The translations under genes and the position numbers were made by a program. 6,347 nucleotides of DNA from Actinopolymorpha sp. NPDC004070. Lineage in GTDB: Bacteria > Actinomycetota > Actinomycetes > Propionibacteriales > Actinopolymorphaceae. Positions 1-6,069 of the stretch are shown here, piece after piece (position 1 is the first letter of the stretch; every line of letters begins with the position of its first letter). The stretch lies in assembly GCF_040610475.1 (NCBI RefSeq), contig NZ_JBEXMJ010000026.1:5185-11531 (forward strand). Direction: 5' to 3'. The notes beneath the pieces are model-generated. The model ran no database searches, was not told the DNA's origin, and worked only from the letters and a program-made list of their open reading frames with translations.

Positions 1-120
1 ACGTCGTCCACCGGTCACGTCGTCCACCGGTCACGTCGTCCACCGGTCACGTCGTCCACCGGTCACGTCGTCCACCGGTCACGTCGTCCACCGGTCACGT
101 CGTCCACCGGTCACGTCGTC
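1..120. repeat. Pure 16-bp tandem repeat, 7.5 copies, at window edge
   Basis: The unit ACGTCGTCCACCGGTC is repeated seven times without a mismatch (1-112), followed by its first eight bases (113-120), after which unique coding sequence begins. The array overlaps the 3' end of the last glycosyltransferase gene. The period is not a multiple of three, so a leftward reading frame shifts by one base in each copy and must meet the TGA present at each unit junction within three copies. The array starts at base 1, so its true length is unknown. It could be a real minisatellite that broke an assembly, or an assembler loop at a contig end. There are no spacers, so it is not a CRISPR array. Confidence 0.95.
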
Positions 121-1329
121 GAGCAGGGCTTCCAGCCGCGCCGCCATGGCCGTACGCGACACGTGCTGTTCCACGTAGGCGCGACCGCGCGCTCCCATCC
201 GCGCCCGCTCCTCCGGTCCTCGGTCGTCCAGCTCCCCGACCGCGGCGACCAGCGCGGGCAGCGACGGCTCACCCCGCTCCGCCGAGCCGCGCACCGCGCA
301 GCCGGCCGCGACCAGCCGGTGTTCCAGGAGACCACCGACGTTGGTGACGACCGGGAGGCCCGCCGCGAGGTAGTCGTACAGCTTGTTCGGGCTCAGCGCC
401 TCCTTGAACAGCTCGGCCTCGGCGAGCGTGTGCAGCCCCACGTCGGCGGCAACGAACACGTTCGCCAGCTGTTCCTTGGGCACTGCGGGCAGGAACCGCG
501 CGTTTCGGATGCCCTCCTCGCCCGCCCGGGTGACCAGCCGCGCCTTGTCCAGGCCGTCCCCGACCAGCACGAACGTGCAGCCGGGCAGCTCACCGGCCGC
601 GTCCAGGATCAGGTCCAGGCCGTTGGCCGGGCCGTGCGCTCCGGCATACACCGCGACGAAGCCGTCCACGCCGAGTTCGGCGCGCGCCTTCTCCCGCGAC
701 ACGGTGGGCACGAAGTCGGCGGGTTCGGCGCCGTTGCTGATGTGCACGACCTTCTCCGGTCGTACGCCGAACGCCGCGAAGTGGTCCTGCCAGCCGTCGG
801 CGACGGCCACGATCGCGTCCGCGGCGGTATAGACGAACCGCTCCAGGGCGGCCAGCGCCCGGTGGATGCGGGAGCCGTCCTCGAGGTAGCCGAGCTCGAC
901 CATCGAGCGCGGCCACAGGTCCCGGATCTCCAGGACGAACGGAACCCGCCGGATCCGCGCCAGCAGCCAGCCGGCCAGCGGCGTGAACAGGGGCGGCGAC
1001 GAGGCGTACACCACGTCGTACCTGCCCGACCGCACACCGGCGACCAGCGCGCCCGCCGCGTACGCCAGCCAGTTCAGCACCCGGCCGGGACCGTTGGACT
1101 CGTAGTTCGGGACGGGAACGGTCACGAAGTTCGGTGACCGGCTGGAGAAGCGTTCCCGGGTGGTGTAGTTGCGGTTGCCGGCCACGATGCGGTGTGACCA
1201 TCGCGACAGCCGGCCGAACAGCTCCACGTGCCGGGTGCCCCCGCCCTGCGACCGCGGCAGGGCCGACTGGTTGAGGACCAGCACCCGCCGGGGGCGCTGG
1301 GAGCTTCCGGAACTCTCGCCTCGGCTCAT
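79..1329 (-). CDS. WbuB-like GT4 family glycosyltransferase
   Basis: This 416-aa protein has the size and two-Rossmann-domain (GT-B) layout of retaining GT4 glycosyltransferases. It would transfer a sugar from a nucleotide donor to the lipid-linked repeat unit on the cytoplasmic face of the membrane. The N-terminal acceptor domain opens with RRVLVLNQSALP and a Gly-rich loop (about 14-31). It carries YDVVYASSPPLF (104-115) and EIRDLWPRSM (134-143), the latter typical of the WbuB-like subgroup. The C-terminal donor domain shows NGAEPADF (199-206), YAGAHGPANGLD (228-239), LVGDGLDK (255-262) and SPNKLYDYLAAGLPVV (313-328), the usual nucleotide-sugar-binding motif. The ATG overlaps the stop of the polymerase gene by 4 bp (ATGA), which fixes the start and suggests translational coupling. 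The last 14 residues, about DDVTGGRRDRWTT, are encoded by the 16-bp repeat array, so the native C-terminus is uncertain. The donor sugar cannot be told from sequence. Confidence 0.93.
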   Translation of the reverse strand: MSRGESSGSSQRPRRVLVLNQSALPRSQGGGTRHVELFGRLSRWSHRIVAGNRNYTTRERFSSRSPNFVTVPVPNYESNGPGRVLNWLAYAAGALVAGVRSGRYDVVYASSPPLFTPLAGWLLARIRRVPFVLEIRDLWPRSMVELGYLEDGSRIHRALAALERFVYTAADAIVAVADGWQDHFAAFGVRPEKVVHISNGAEPADFVPTVSREKARAELGVDGFVAVYAGAHGPANGLDLILDAAGELPGCTFVLVGDGLDKARLVTRAGEEGIRNARFLPAVPKEQLANVFVAADVGLHTLAEAELFKEALSPNKLYDYLAAGLPVVTNVGGLLEHRLVAAGCAVRGSAERGEPSLPALVAAVGELDDRGPEERARMGARGRAYVEQHVSRTAMAARLEALLDDVTGGRRDRWTT

Positions 1330-2975
1330 GAGTGTGCTCGGCTTCCCGAAAGGCGTGGGCGTGGTCGCGGCCGGACCACCTCGGGCGGGCCCCGGCGAGT
1401 CCGGCGCAGCCGGAACCGCCGGCGCAGGCGTCGCAGGCTCGGCCGGCCGGGCTTCGAGCGCCCGGAGTCGTCACCGGCCGGCATGAGGTAGACGACCGCC
1501 ACGGCCAGCAACATGCCGTGGGTGAGGAAGACCGTCAACATCGCGGTGTTGGACACGCTGAACGCCGACTGGGCGAGTGCCGCCAGAGCCAGGCCGGCCG
1601 GCAGCCCGCGGGCCGCGCTGTCGCTGAAGTGCAGCACCGCGGCGAGGATGCCGGTGAACACGAAGACCCCCACCAGCCCGAAGTTGGCGTAGGCGTCGGC
1701 CCAGAGGTTGGCGTTGGCGCTCATCTCCGGGTTGCCGTAGTAGACCTGGCCGATCAGGAACGGCGGTTTCAGATCGTACGGATAGTCCACCCAGTGCGAC
1801 AGCACCCCGTACCCCAGAAATCCCTTGGGGTTCTGCAGGAAGAACTCGAAGTGGTACTTCGTGTTGACCGCGCTGGTCAGCACCAGCCGGCGGACCAGGA
1901 TCGAGGACAGGCCCCACCCGCCGCGGGCGAAGTCGATCGCGGTGACCGCCAACACCCCGCAGCCGGCCAGGACACCGACCCGCCGGCCGATCCGGGCCAG
2001 GTCGGTCGTCCGGGCCAGCACCACCACACCGGCGGCCAGCAGCGACGAGAACAGCAACTGCTTGAACCCGGTGATCGAGACGAGGTACATCTCGGTGAGC
2101 ACGCCCAGCGCGACCCACCCCCAGCGCCTGGTCATCAGGCCGCGGGCGATGGCGACCGGCGCGATCACGTTGCCGAGCCACGGGACGACGTACTTCGCGG
2201 CCTTGGGCACCTCGCCGAAGGAGTCGCGGTAGGTGTCGCGCACCGCGTAGATCTCCGACAGCGTCACCAAGCGCAGGTGCAGGCCGTAGTAGCCGACGAC
2301 GACACCGGTCATCACCAGCCAGAGCAGGGCGTACGCCGGCCAGTAGACCCGCGCCGGGACCGCCGGCGGGCGGAACCTCCACAGCGGGACGGAGTAGATC
2401 CCGCCCAGCAGCCAGAACGCCGCGGCCACCCCGCCGACCATCAACCACACCGCCGTGGACAGGTCCGTGGTGAACATCGGCAGGACGTGCACCGGCGCCA
2501 CCACGACCAGGAACAGCATCCAGTACACGATCGCGGAGGGGCGTTCCCACGACAGCGGAAGCCGCCGCGCACACAGCAGGTAGGTCGGTGTCACCACGAG
2601 CGCGACCAGCGGGTTGGGTGGCACCCGCTCGAATCCGAGGTAGGCGAACGCCGGCGCGATCACCAGGTAGTGGCACGCCGCGAGGCCGAGCGCGTAGACC
2701 GCGAGCCACGCCACCGTGCGGCCACCGACCCGGGGGATCCCGCTCGTCGCCGGCCGGGCGTCCGGTCGGCGGCGGCGAGGGATGCGCGCCCGCCTGGTGC
2801 GCCGGCCGGCGAGCGGCCGGCCGCGGGAGTCCCGGCCGCTGGAGTTCTGACCGGCGACGTCCTGACCGCCGGCGTTCTGACCGGCGTCCTGACCGCGGGA
2901 GTCCCGGGCGGAGACGGACGGCCCGGAGGCGCCCCGCTCCGGCCGGCGCGGGCCGGTCGCTGCTCGGCTATCCAT
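1326..2975 (-). CDS. Wzy-like O-antigen/polysaccharide repeat-unit polymerase (membrane protein)
   Basis: This 549-aa multi-spanning membrane protein probably polymerises undecaprenyl-linked repeat units on the outer face of the membrane. Hydrophobic segments run from about residue 88 to 498, including 88-112, 122-136, 147-167, 174-194, 211-231, 264-280, 285-300, 305-320, 333-348, 431-449, 457-475 and 478-498. Between the last groups is a large polar loop (about 350-430) with YPYDLKPPFLIGQVYYGNPE and then NANLWADAYANFGLVG (421-436). That Asn/Asp-Ala-(Tyr)-X-Phe-Gly-X-X-Gly signature is common near the end of the periplasmic loop in Wzy-type polymerases. Wzy proteins are poorly conserved, so the call rests on topology, this motif and context. 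The first ~85 residues are a soluble, Arg/Gly/Gln-rich low-complexity tail built from repeats, and the last ~48 are strongly basic. Both are unusual additions. The start ATG overlaps the flippase stop by 8 bp (ATGGATAG). A GTG at codon 88, immediately before the first membrane segment, is an alternative start. Confidence 0.82.
   Translation of the reverse strand: MDSRAATGPRRPERGASGPSVSARDSRGQDAGQNAGGQDVAGQNSSGRDSRGRPLAGRRTRRARIPRRRRPDARPATSGIPRVGGRTVAWLAVYALGLAACHYLVIAPAFAYLGFERVPPNPLVALVVTPTYLLCARRLPLSWERPSAIVYWMLFLVVVAPVHVLPMFTTDLSTAVWLMVGGVAAAFWLLGGIYSVPLWRFRPPAVPARVYWPAYALLWLVMTGVVVGYYGLHLRLVTLSEIYAVRDTYRDSFGEVPKAAKYVVPWLGNVIAPVAIARGLMTRRWGWVALGVLTEMYLVSITGFKQLLFSSLLAAGVVVLARTTDLARIGRRVGVLAGCGVLAVTAIDFARGGWGLSSILVRRLVLTSAVNTKYHFEFFLQNPKGFLGYGVLSHWVDYPYDLKPPFLIGQVYYGNPEMSANANLWADAYANFGLVGVFVFTGILAAVLHFSDSAARGLPAGLALAALAQSAFSVSNTAMLTVFLTHGMLLAVAVVYLMPAGDDSGRSKPGRPSLRRLRRRFRLRRTRRGPPEVVRPRPRPRLSGSRAHS
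2821..2907. repeat. Clustered direct repeats coding the Wzy N-terminal tail
   Basis: A 15-bp direct repeat, CCGCGGGAGTCCCGG, occurs at 2821-2835 and 2893-2907. Between the copies lie two copies of GTTCTGACCGGCG (2844-2856, 2874-2886) and two of CGTCCTGACCG (2858-2868, 2885-2895). The outer copies are 72 bp apart, so they stay in phase and encode the two RDSRG peptides. The inner repeats encode variants of AGQN/GQD. The result is a low-complexity cytoplasmic tail before the first membrane segment of the polymerase, with the look of a decayed minisatellite. Confidence 0.85.
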
Positions 2976-4386
2976 GGCGCAGCACCCACCAGACCAGGGC
3001 GAGGACGCCGCCGTAGGAGAGCACGAGGACCCCCGCGTAGGCGGCGACGCCGAGCAGGTCCGAACCCCCGAGCAGCCACACCAGCCACGGCACGCCGACC
3101 ACCAGGACCAGCCGGACCGCCTCCCAGCCCAGCGCGAGGCCCTGCCGTTCCATCAGGTTGAGAACGTTGGAGACCGGGCTGGCCACGAACTGCGCGAGGA
3201 ACGCCACCGCCAGCAGTTGGGCGTACGACCCGGCGCGTTCCCACTGGGCTCCGAAAACCCAGCCGAACGCCCACGGCCCGGCCACCGACAAGGCGATCGC
3301 CGGGCCGGCGCCGAGCAGCGCGAGCCGGCGTACGGCCAGCCAGGTGAGCCGGGGCAGCTCGCCGGTCGCGTCCCGTCGGGCGCTCGCCCCCCGGCCCAGG
3401 AACACCTGGGCAACCGCCTGGCCGACCACCGTGGCCGGCAGCGCGAGCAGCCGGCTGGTGAACGCCAGCCAGCCGGTGGGGTTCTGGCCGTACGTCAGCG
3501 AGAACAGCAGGTACGGCGCGTACTGTCCGGTGTTGTTCAGCAGCGCCGTCCACGTGGTGAACAGCGGAAACCTGCGGAAGCGGCGGACCGCCGCGCGCAC
3601 CTGGGCGACCGTCACCGGCTCCCGCCGGCCCGCGGCCGGAGGCGGGAACAACCCGCCGCGGGCGATCGACGCCAGTCCGGCGGCCCGGCCCACGCCCATG
3701 CCGAGCAGCAACCCCAGCGGTGCCAGCCCGGCGAACCCGAAGCCGAGTTGCGCACCGGCGGTGCCCACGCCCTGCAGCGCGTTGCGGCCGGCGATGTCGC
3801 GGTACCGCTCGGAACGGACGAGCACCGCGCTCACCAGCTGGAAGACCGCGATCACCGCCACCGTCGGCGGCACCAGCCACCACGCAGCCCACAGGCCGGC
3901 CAGCGTGGGATTGACCGTCCACAGCCCGGCACCGGCCAGGCCCAGCAGCCCGATCGCGACCGCCACCACGACCGCGCCGGTCAGCCCGGCCCGCAACACC
4001 GCGCGGGTCTCGGTGACGTCCCGCGCCAGCGGAACCGCGAGGTCCATGCGCAGGCTGGCCAGCACGGCACCGATGGACACGACACCGGTGAAGATCTGCA
4101 GCAGAGCGAAGTCGGCCGGGTTGTAGAGACGGGCCAGGACGGGAGCCGCGGCGATCAGCAGCCCTTGGCCGAGGACGGTGCCGAGGACGATCTCCGTCAC
4201 CCCACGCCGGGCGCCGGGCCGCCGGGGCGTGCCGTCCGGTTCGGGCACGCGGTCCCGGGCGGGCACGCGGTCCGGCTCGGGCGCGGCCGTCCGCACGGGC
4301 GCTGCGCCGGCCGCGGGGAGGTCGGACGTCGCGCGGTCGGCGCCGCTCATCGGGCTCTGGCGGCTCATCGGGCTCTGGCGGCTCAT
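2968..4386 (-). CDS. Wzx-type polysaccharide flippase (MOP/MATE superfamily)
   Basis: With the start chosen here the protein has 472 aa, normal for a Wzx/RfbX-like lipid-linked oligosaccharide flippase plus a ~60-residue tail. It would move the undecaprenyl-diphosphate repeat unit across the membrane. After a polar N-terminus (1-62) come about a dozen hydrophobic segments. The first, near 66-86, is followed by LARLYNPADFALLQIFTG and RMDLAVPLARD (113-123), the family's characteristic early loop. Later come GWLAFTSRLLALPATVVGQA (305-324) and AVAQVF (325-330), then FVASPVSNVLNLMERQGLAL (400-419), all typical of polysaccharide-synthesis membrane proteins of this group. I chose the ATG at 4386 because it overlaps the upstream glycosyltransferase stop by 4 bp (ATGA). 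In-frame ATGs at 4368 and 4350, created by the 18-bp repeat, would give 466 or 460 aa. No strong Shine-Dalgarno sequence separates them. A start further upstream would run about 230 bp into the glycosyltransferase gene. The gene ends in TAG, 8 bp inside the polymerase gene. Confidence 0.9.
   Translation of the reverse strand: MSRQSPMSRQSPMSGADRATSDLPAAGAAPVRTAAPEPDRVPARDRVPEPDGTPRRPGARRGVTEIVLGTVLGQGLLIAAAPVLARLYNPADFALLQIFTGVVSIGAVLASLRMDLAVPLARDVTETRAVLRAGLTGAVVVAVAIGLLGLAGAGLWTVNPTLAGLWAAWWLVPPTVAVIAVFQLVSAVLVRSERYRDIAGRNALQGVGTAGAQLGFGFAGLAPLGLLLGMGVGRAAGLASIARGGLFPPPAAGRREPVTVAQVRAAVRRFRRFPLFTTWTALLNNTGQYAPYLLFSLTYGQNPTGWLAFTSRLLALPATVVGQAVAQVFLGRGASARRDATGELPRLTWLAVRRLALLGAGPAIALSVAGPWAFGWVFGAQWERAGSYAQLLAVAFLAQFVASPVSNVLNLMERQGLALGWEAVRLVLVVGVPWLVWLLGGSDLLGVAAYAGVLVLSYGGVLALVWWVLRHG
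4242..4273. repeat. 14-bp direct repeat with 18-bp spacing in the Wzx N-terminal tail
   Basis: CGGGCACGCGGTCC occurs at 4242-4255 and 4260-4273, one 18-bp period apart. On the minus strand it encodes the related peptides DRVPARDRVPEPDG in the disordered tail (about residues 38-52) of the flippase. The period equals that of the start-codon repeat about 100 bp away, but the unit sequence differs. Confidence 0.85.
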
Positions 4387-4398
4387 CGGGCTCTGGCG
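4345..4398. repeat. 18-bp unit in triplicate across a stop/start overlap
   Basis: Three exact copies of an 18-bp unit (minus strand CGCCAGAGCCCGATGAGC) lie at 4381-4398, 4363-4380 and 4345-4362. The copy nearest the glycosyltransferase carries that gene's TGA stop overlapping the flippase ATG. The next two copies repeat the same ATGA and so add ATG codons at 4368 and 4350 in the flippase frame. In the protein they add RQSPMS repeats. Eighteen bases is six codons, so gain or loss of a copy keeps the flippase in frame and leaves the glycosyltransferase unchanged. Confidence 0.95.
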
Positions 4399-5699
4399 GC
4401 GCGCAGGTCGCCGGGCAGCAGGCTGTCGTACAGCGCGAGCAGCTTCGCCGCCTCCGGCCCGAACGAGTACCGCTCGTACACCGCCTTGCGTCCGCGCCGG
4501 CCCATCGCCGCCGCCTCCACCGGGTCCGACAGCAGCCGCGACACCGCCTCCGCGGCTGCCCGGCCGTCCTCGGGGTCGACGGTGACGCCGGCCTCGGCCT
4601 CGTCGAGGATCTGCTTCCACAGCGGGAAGTGGGACGCCACCACCGGCATCCCCTCGGCCATGTACTCGAACATCTTCGTCGGGAGGTTGCGCTTGTACGC
4701 CTCCGGACCGATCTGCAGTACCAGGCCGACGCGGGACTCACCGAGCATCTCCCGCACCCGCGTCGGCGGCTGAGCGCCGACGTAGTCGATCAGTCCGGCG
4801 AGTTCCGGTTCGGCCAGCCGCGCCTTCAGCCCCGGCGGCGTGAACGTCCCGATCAGCGTCAGCCGCTCGCGGTGCCGGGCGCCGGCGATCCGGGCCACGT
4901 CGAGCATGGCCGACAGTCCGCGCAGGTCCGACAGCCCGCCCACGTAGACGATCCCGCGCGGGCGTCGGTCGTACGGGATCTCCGCCGGGCGTTCGGCGTT
5001 CTCCTCCGGGTCCACAGCGTCCCCGGCGTCCCCGGCGTCCCCGGCGTCCCCGGCCGCCGAACGGACGGTCGGGTCGTCGCCGGGCAGGATCGGGAAGTTG
5101 TTCACCACCACCATCCGGCGCGCACCGGCGTAAACGCTCTCGACCAGCGGCGACGCGGCCACCACCGCGGTCACTCCCCGGCCGGCGAGACGGACCAGGA
5201 CCCGGGTGGCCCCCGCCACCACGGGTCGCAGGCGGCGTGGGATCCAGGGCTTGGCCAGGATCTGCGCGGGCAGCGGCTCGTGCGCGTCGAAGACGACCTT
5301 GCGCCCGCACAGCCGCAACGCCATCGCCAGCGGGACGAGTTCGGGGTCGTGGAAGTGGTAGACGTCCGCGTCGTGGGCCAGCAGCGGGCGGAACAACCTC
5401 CACACGCCGACCGTCATCCGGGCGGCCCGGCCGGACGACGGCCGTACTGGCACCACCCGCACGCCGTCCTGCTCGTAGGGCGCGCCGGCGTCCTGCTCGC
5501 CGAGCCGGCCCCGGAGGTGGTCGGCGCGGGCGTGCAGTACGACGTCGTAGCCGGCCGCGGCGAGCGTACGGCACTGCTTGTGGAAGATCCGGATGTCGGT
5601 GGCGGTATGGACCGTCGACACGTGCACGGCTCGAGGGCGCCGGACCGCAGGGGTGTGCGCGCCGGCAGGCCGCGCTTCGGATGCGGAGTTCGCCGTCAT
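4383..5699 (-). CDS. GT4-type (GT-B fold) glycosyltransferase
   Basis: This 438-aa protein should add a sugar to the growing lipid-linked repeat unit in the cytoplasm. The N-terminal domain starts after a ~23-residue polar leader with VHVSTVHTATDIRIFHKQ (25-42), then AAGYDVVLHARAD (48-60) and VYHFHDPELVPLAMAL (113-128). It continues with KVVFDAHEPLPAQILAKPWI (134-153), a block typical of one GT4-like subgroup with an HDPEL motif. The donor domain begins near IVYVGGLSDLRGL (250-262) and contains TLIGTF (281-286), YVGAQPP (306-312) and NLPTKMFEYMAEGMPVVASH (338-357), the nucleotide-sugar-binding region. The linker between domains holds a GDA repeat. The ATG at 5699 is chosen because the protein aligns from there with the usual family N-terminus, and GACGAGG lies immediately upstream, though the spacing is short. 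The frame stays open to a TTG at 5861, but the added 54 residues are Cys/Arg/Gly-rich and do not look like protein. It is the first gene of the four-gene operon. Donor and acceptor are unknown. Confidence 0.92.
   Translation of the reverse strand: MTANSASEARPAGAHTPAVRRPRAVHVSTVHTATDIRIFHKQCRTLAAAGYDVVLHARADHLRGRLGEQDAGAPYEQDGVRVVPVRPSSGRAARMTVGVWRLFRPLLAHDADVYHFHDPELVPLAMALRLCGRKVVFDAHEPLPAQILAKPWIPRRLRPVVAGATRVLVRLAGRGVTAVVAASPLVESVYAGARRMVVVNNFPILPGDDPTVRSAAGDAGDAGDAGDAVDPEENAERPAEIPYDRRPRGIVYVGGLSDLRGLSAMLDVARIAGARHRERLTLIGTFTPPGLKARLAEPELAGLIDYVGAQPPTRVREMLGESRVGLVLQIGPEAYKRNLPTKMFEYMAEGMPVVASHFPLWKQILDEAEAGVTVDPEDGRAAAEAVSRLLSDPVEAAAMGRRGRKAVYERYSFGPEAAKLLALYDSLLPGDLRAARAR
5017..5052. 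repeat. 9-bp x4 in-frame repeat coding (GDA)n linker
   Basis: Four exact copies of GCGTCCCCG lie end to end. On the minus strand they encode alternating Gly-Asp-Ala triplets (residues about 217-228 of the glycosyltransferase), followed by an acidic stretch VDPEENAE. This falls in the linker between the acceptor and donor domains, where length change is tolerated. The 9-bp period keeps the frame whatever the copy number. Confidence 0.93.
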
Positions 5700-5721
5700 C
5701 GCCTCGTCCAGGTGGTGGTGG

Positions 5722-5835
5722 TCAACGGGTCCGCTCCGTCCACAGGTCTCGCGTCGGCCCCGGGGAGGTCCGCACCCCTGCACTTCTCCCCCGGCCGGGC
5801 GTCCGAGTAAACGACACCAGCCCCGCGTACAGCAC
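5722..5835 (-). CDS. Possible 37-aa leader peptide or small protein
   Basis: A GTG at 5835 is preceded by GGAGGAG (5846-5840), one of the strongest Shine-Dalgarno matches in the window, at proper spacing. The frame runs 37 codons (starting VLYAGLVSFTRTPGRG) and stops at TGA 5724-5722, 22 bp before the ATG of the first glycosyltransferase. It could be a translated leader that delivers ribosomes to the operon, or a chance ORF in GC-rich DNA. I recognise no motif. The sequence is Arg/Gly/Thr-rich with one short hydrophobic stretch at the start, and it lacks the clear codon bias of the large genes. Confidence 0.28.
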   Translation of the reverse strand: MLYAGLVSFTRTPGRGRSAGVRTSPGPTRDLWTERTR

Positions 5836-5932
5836 GTGTCTCCTCCAGTACGCCGCGTCAATCACCCGGCCACTTCGGCGAGCCCGCCACCGCGGGCGGT
5901 GCGAGCTTCCGGGGTGCGGAGAAAGTTCCGGC

Positions 5933-5951
5933 GGTCCGGCCCGTTCGGACC
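5933..5951. promoter_or_regulatory. Perfect 6-bp inverted repeat, possible operator or hairpin
   Basis: GGTCCG (5933-5938) and CGGACC (5946-5951) are perfect inverted repeats separated by a 7-base loop (GCCCGTT). The element sits in the divergent intergenic region, 23 bp upstream of the ATG at 5975. It could be a regulator-binding site or an RNA hairpin. At this GC content a 6-bp repeat can arise by chance, and no T-tract follows, so it is not a convincing terminator. Confidence 0.3.
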
Positions 5952-5965
5952 ACAGGCCACGGGAC

Positions 5966-5977
5966 AGGAGTCTCATG
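5966..5977 (+). promoter_or_regulatory. Shine-Dalgarno-like AGGAG before ATG 5975
   Basis: AGGAG (5966-5970) lies 4 bases before an ATG at 5975 on the plus strand. The frame starting there (MLLTRGRSHLAPASPPD...) stays open to the window end but becomes Arg-rich nonsense. It is not the frame that encodes the kinase-like residues. It may be the true start of the damaged gene with a frameshift afterwards, or a chance site. Confidence 0.3.
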
Positions 5978-6042
5978 CTTCTCACCCGAGGTCGGTCCCA
6001 CCTCGCGCCGGCCTCGCCGCCGGACACCGACGAGGACAGCTC

Positions 6043-6069
6043 AGGAAGGTTGCGCCGGTGGAGCTGCGG
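6043..6069 (+). promoter_or_regulatory. Shine-Dalgarno AGGAAGG before GTG-GAG-CTG-CGG
   Basis: AGGAAGG (6043-6049) stands 8 bases before GTG GAG CTG CGG (6058-6069), which would read MELR. That is a common first tetrapeptide of actinobacterial polysaccharide co-polymerase/tyrosine kinases. This makes it a good candidate for the original start of the damaged kinase gene, although the frame is lost directly afterwards. Confidence 0.4.

Larger units (their letters stand above)
5700..6057. promoter_or_regulatory. Divergent intergenic region of the polysaccharide operon
   Basis: This stretch of about 360 bp lies between the leftward operon and the rightward kinase remnant, so it should hold the promoters of both. 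I see no convincing -35/-10 pair. A TTGACG on the minus strand (5861-5856) has no acceptable -10 element at 16-19 bp spacing. The region does contain a possible leader ORF (5722-5835), a CACGTG palindrome (5833-5838), an inverted repeat (5933-5951) and two Shine-Dalgarno-like sites on the plus strand. Its role as a control region is inferred from position alone. Confidence 0.5.

Noticed and set aside
1..120. CRISPR array or attachment-site interpretation of the 16-bp repeats
   Set aside because: The copies abut with no spacers, and no cas, integrase or tRNA sequence is visible.
163..1137. 324-codon open frame on the plus strand
   Set aside because: Antisense to the WbuB-like glycosyltransferase, whose motifs on the minus strand are unambiguous.
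1332..3161. 609-codon open frame on the plus strand
   Set aside because: It lies antisense to the polymerase and flippase genes. The product is Arg/His/Gln/Pro/Gly-rich with no domain, as expected from the complement of a high-GC gene. The minus-strand frames give clear membrane proteins.
4387..4620. Upstream extension of the flippase to an ATG at 4620
   Set aside because: The extra 78 residues are Gly/Arg-rich shadow sequence inside the glycosyltransferase gene. The ATGA overlap at 4386 gives a natural start.
2660..4741. 693-codon open frame on the minus strand
   Set aside because: Out-of-frame shadow over the flippase, polymerase start and glycosyltransferase end. It is dominated by Arg/Pro/Gly and has no membrane segments or motifs.
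2974..4773. 599-codon open frame on the plus strand
   Set aside because: Antisense shadow of the flippase and of part of the first glycosyltransferase. The translation is low-complexity Arg/Gln/His/Pro-rich.
5700..5861. Upstream extension of the first glycosyltransferase to a TTG at 5861
   Set aside because: The added residues are Cys/Arg/Gly-rich and unlike the family. The ATG at 5699 gives a normal N-terminus.
5839..5861. TTGACG as a -35 promoter element for the operon
   Set aside because: No acceptable -10 hexamer is found 16-19 bp downstream on the minus strand.
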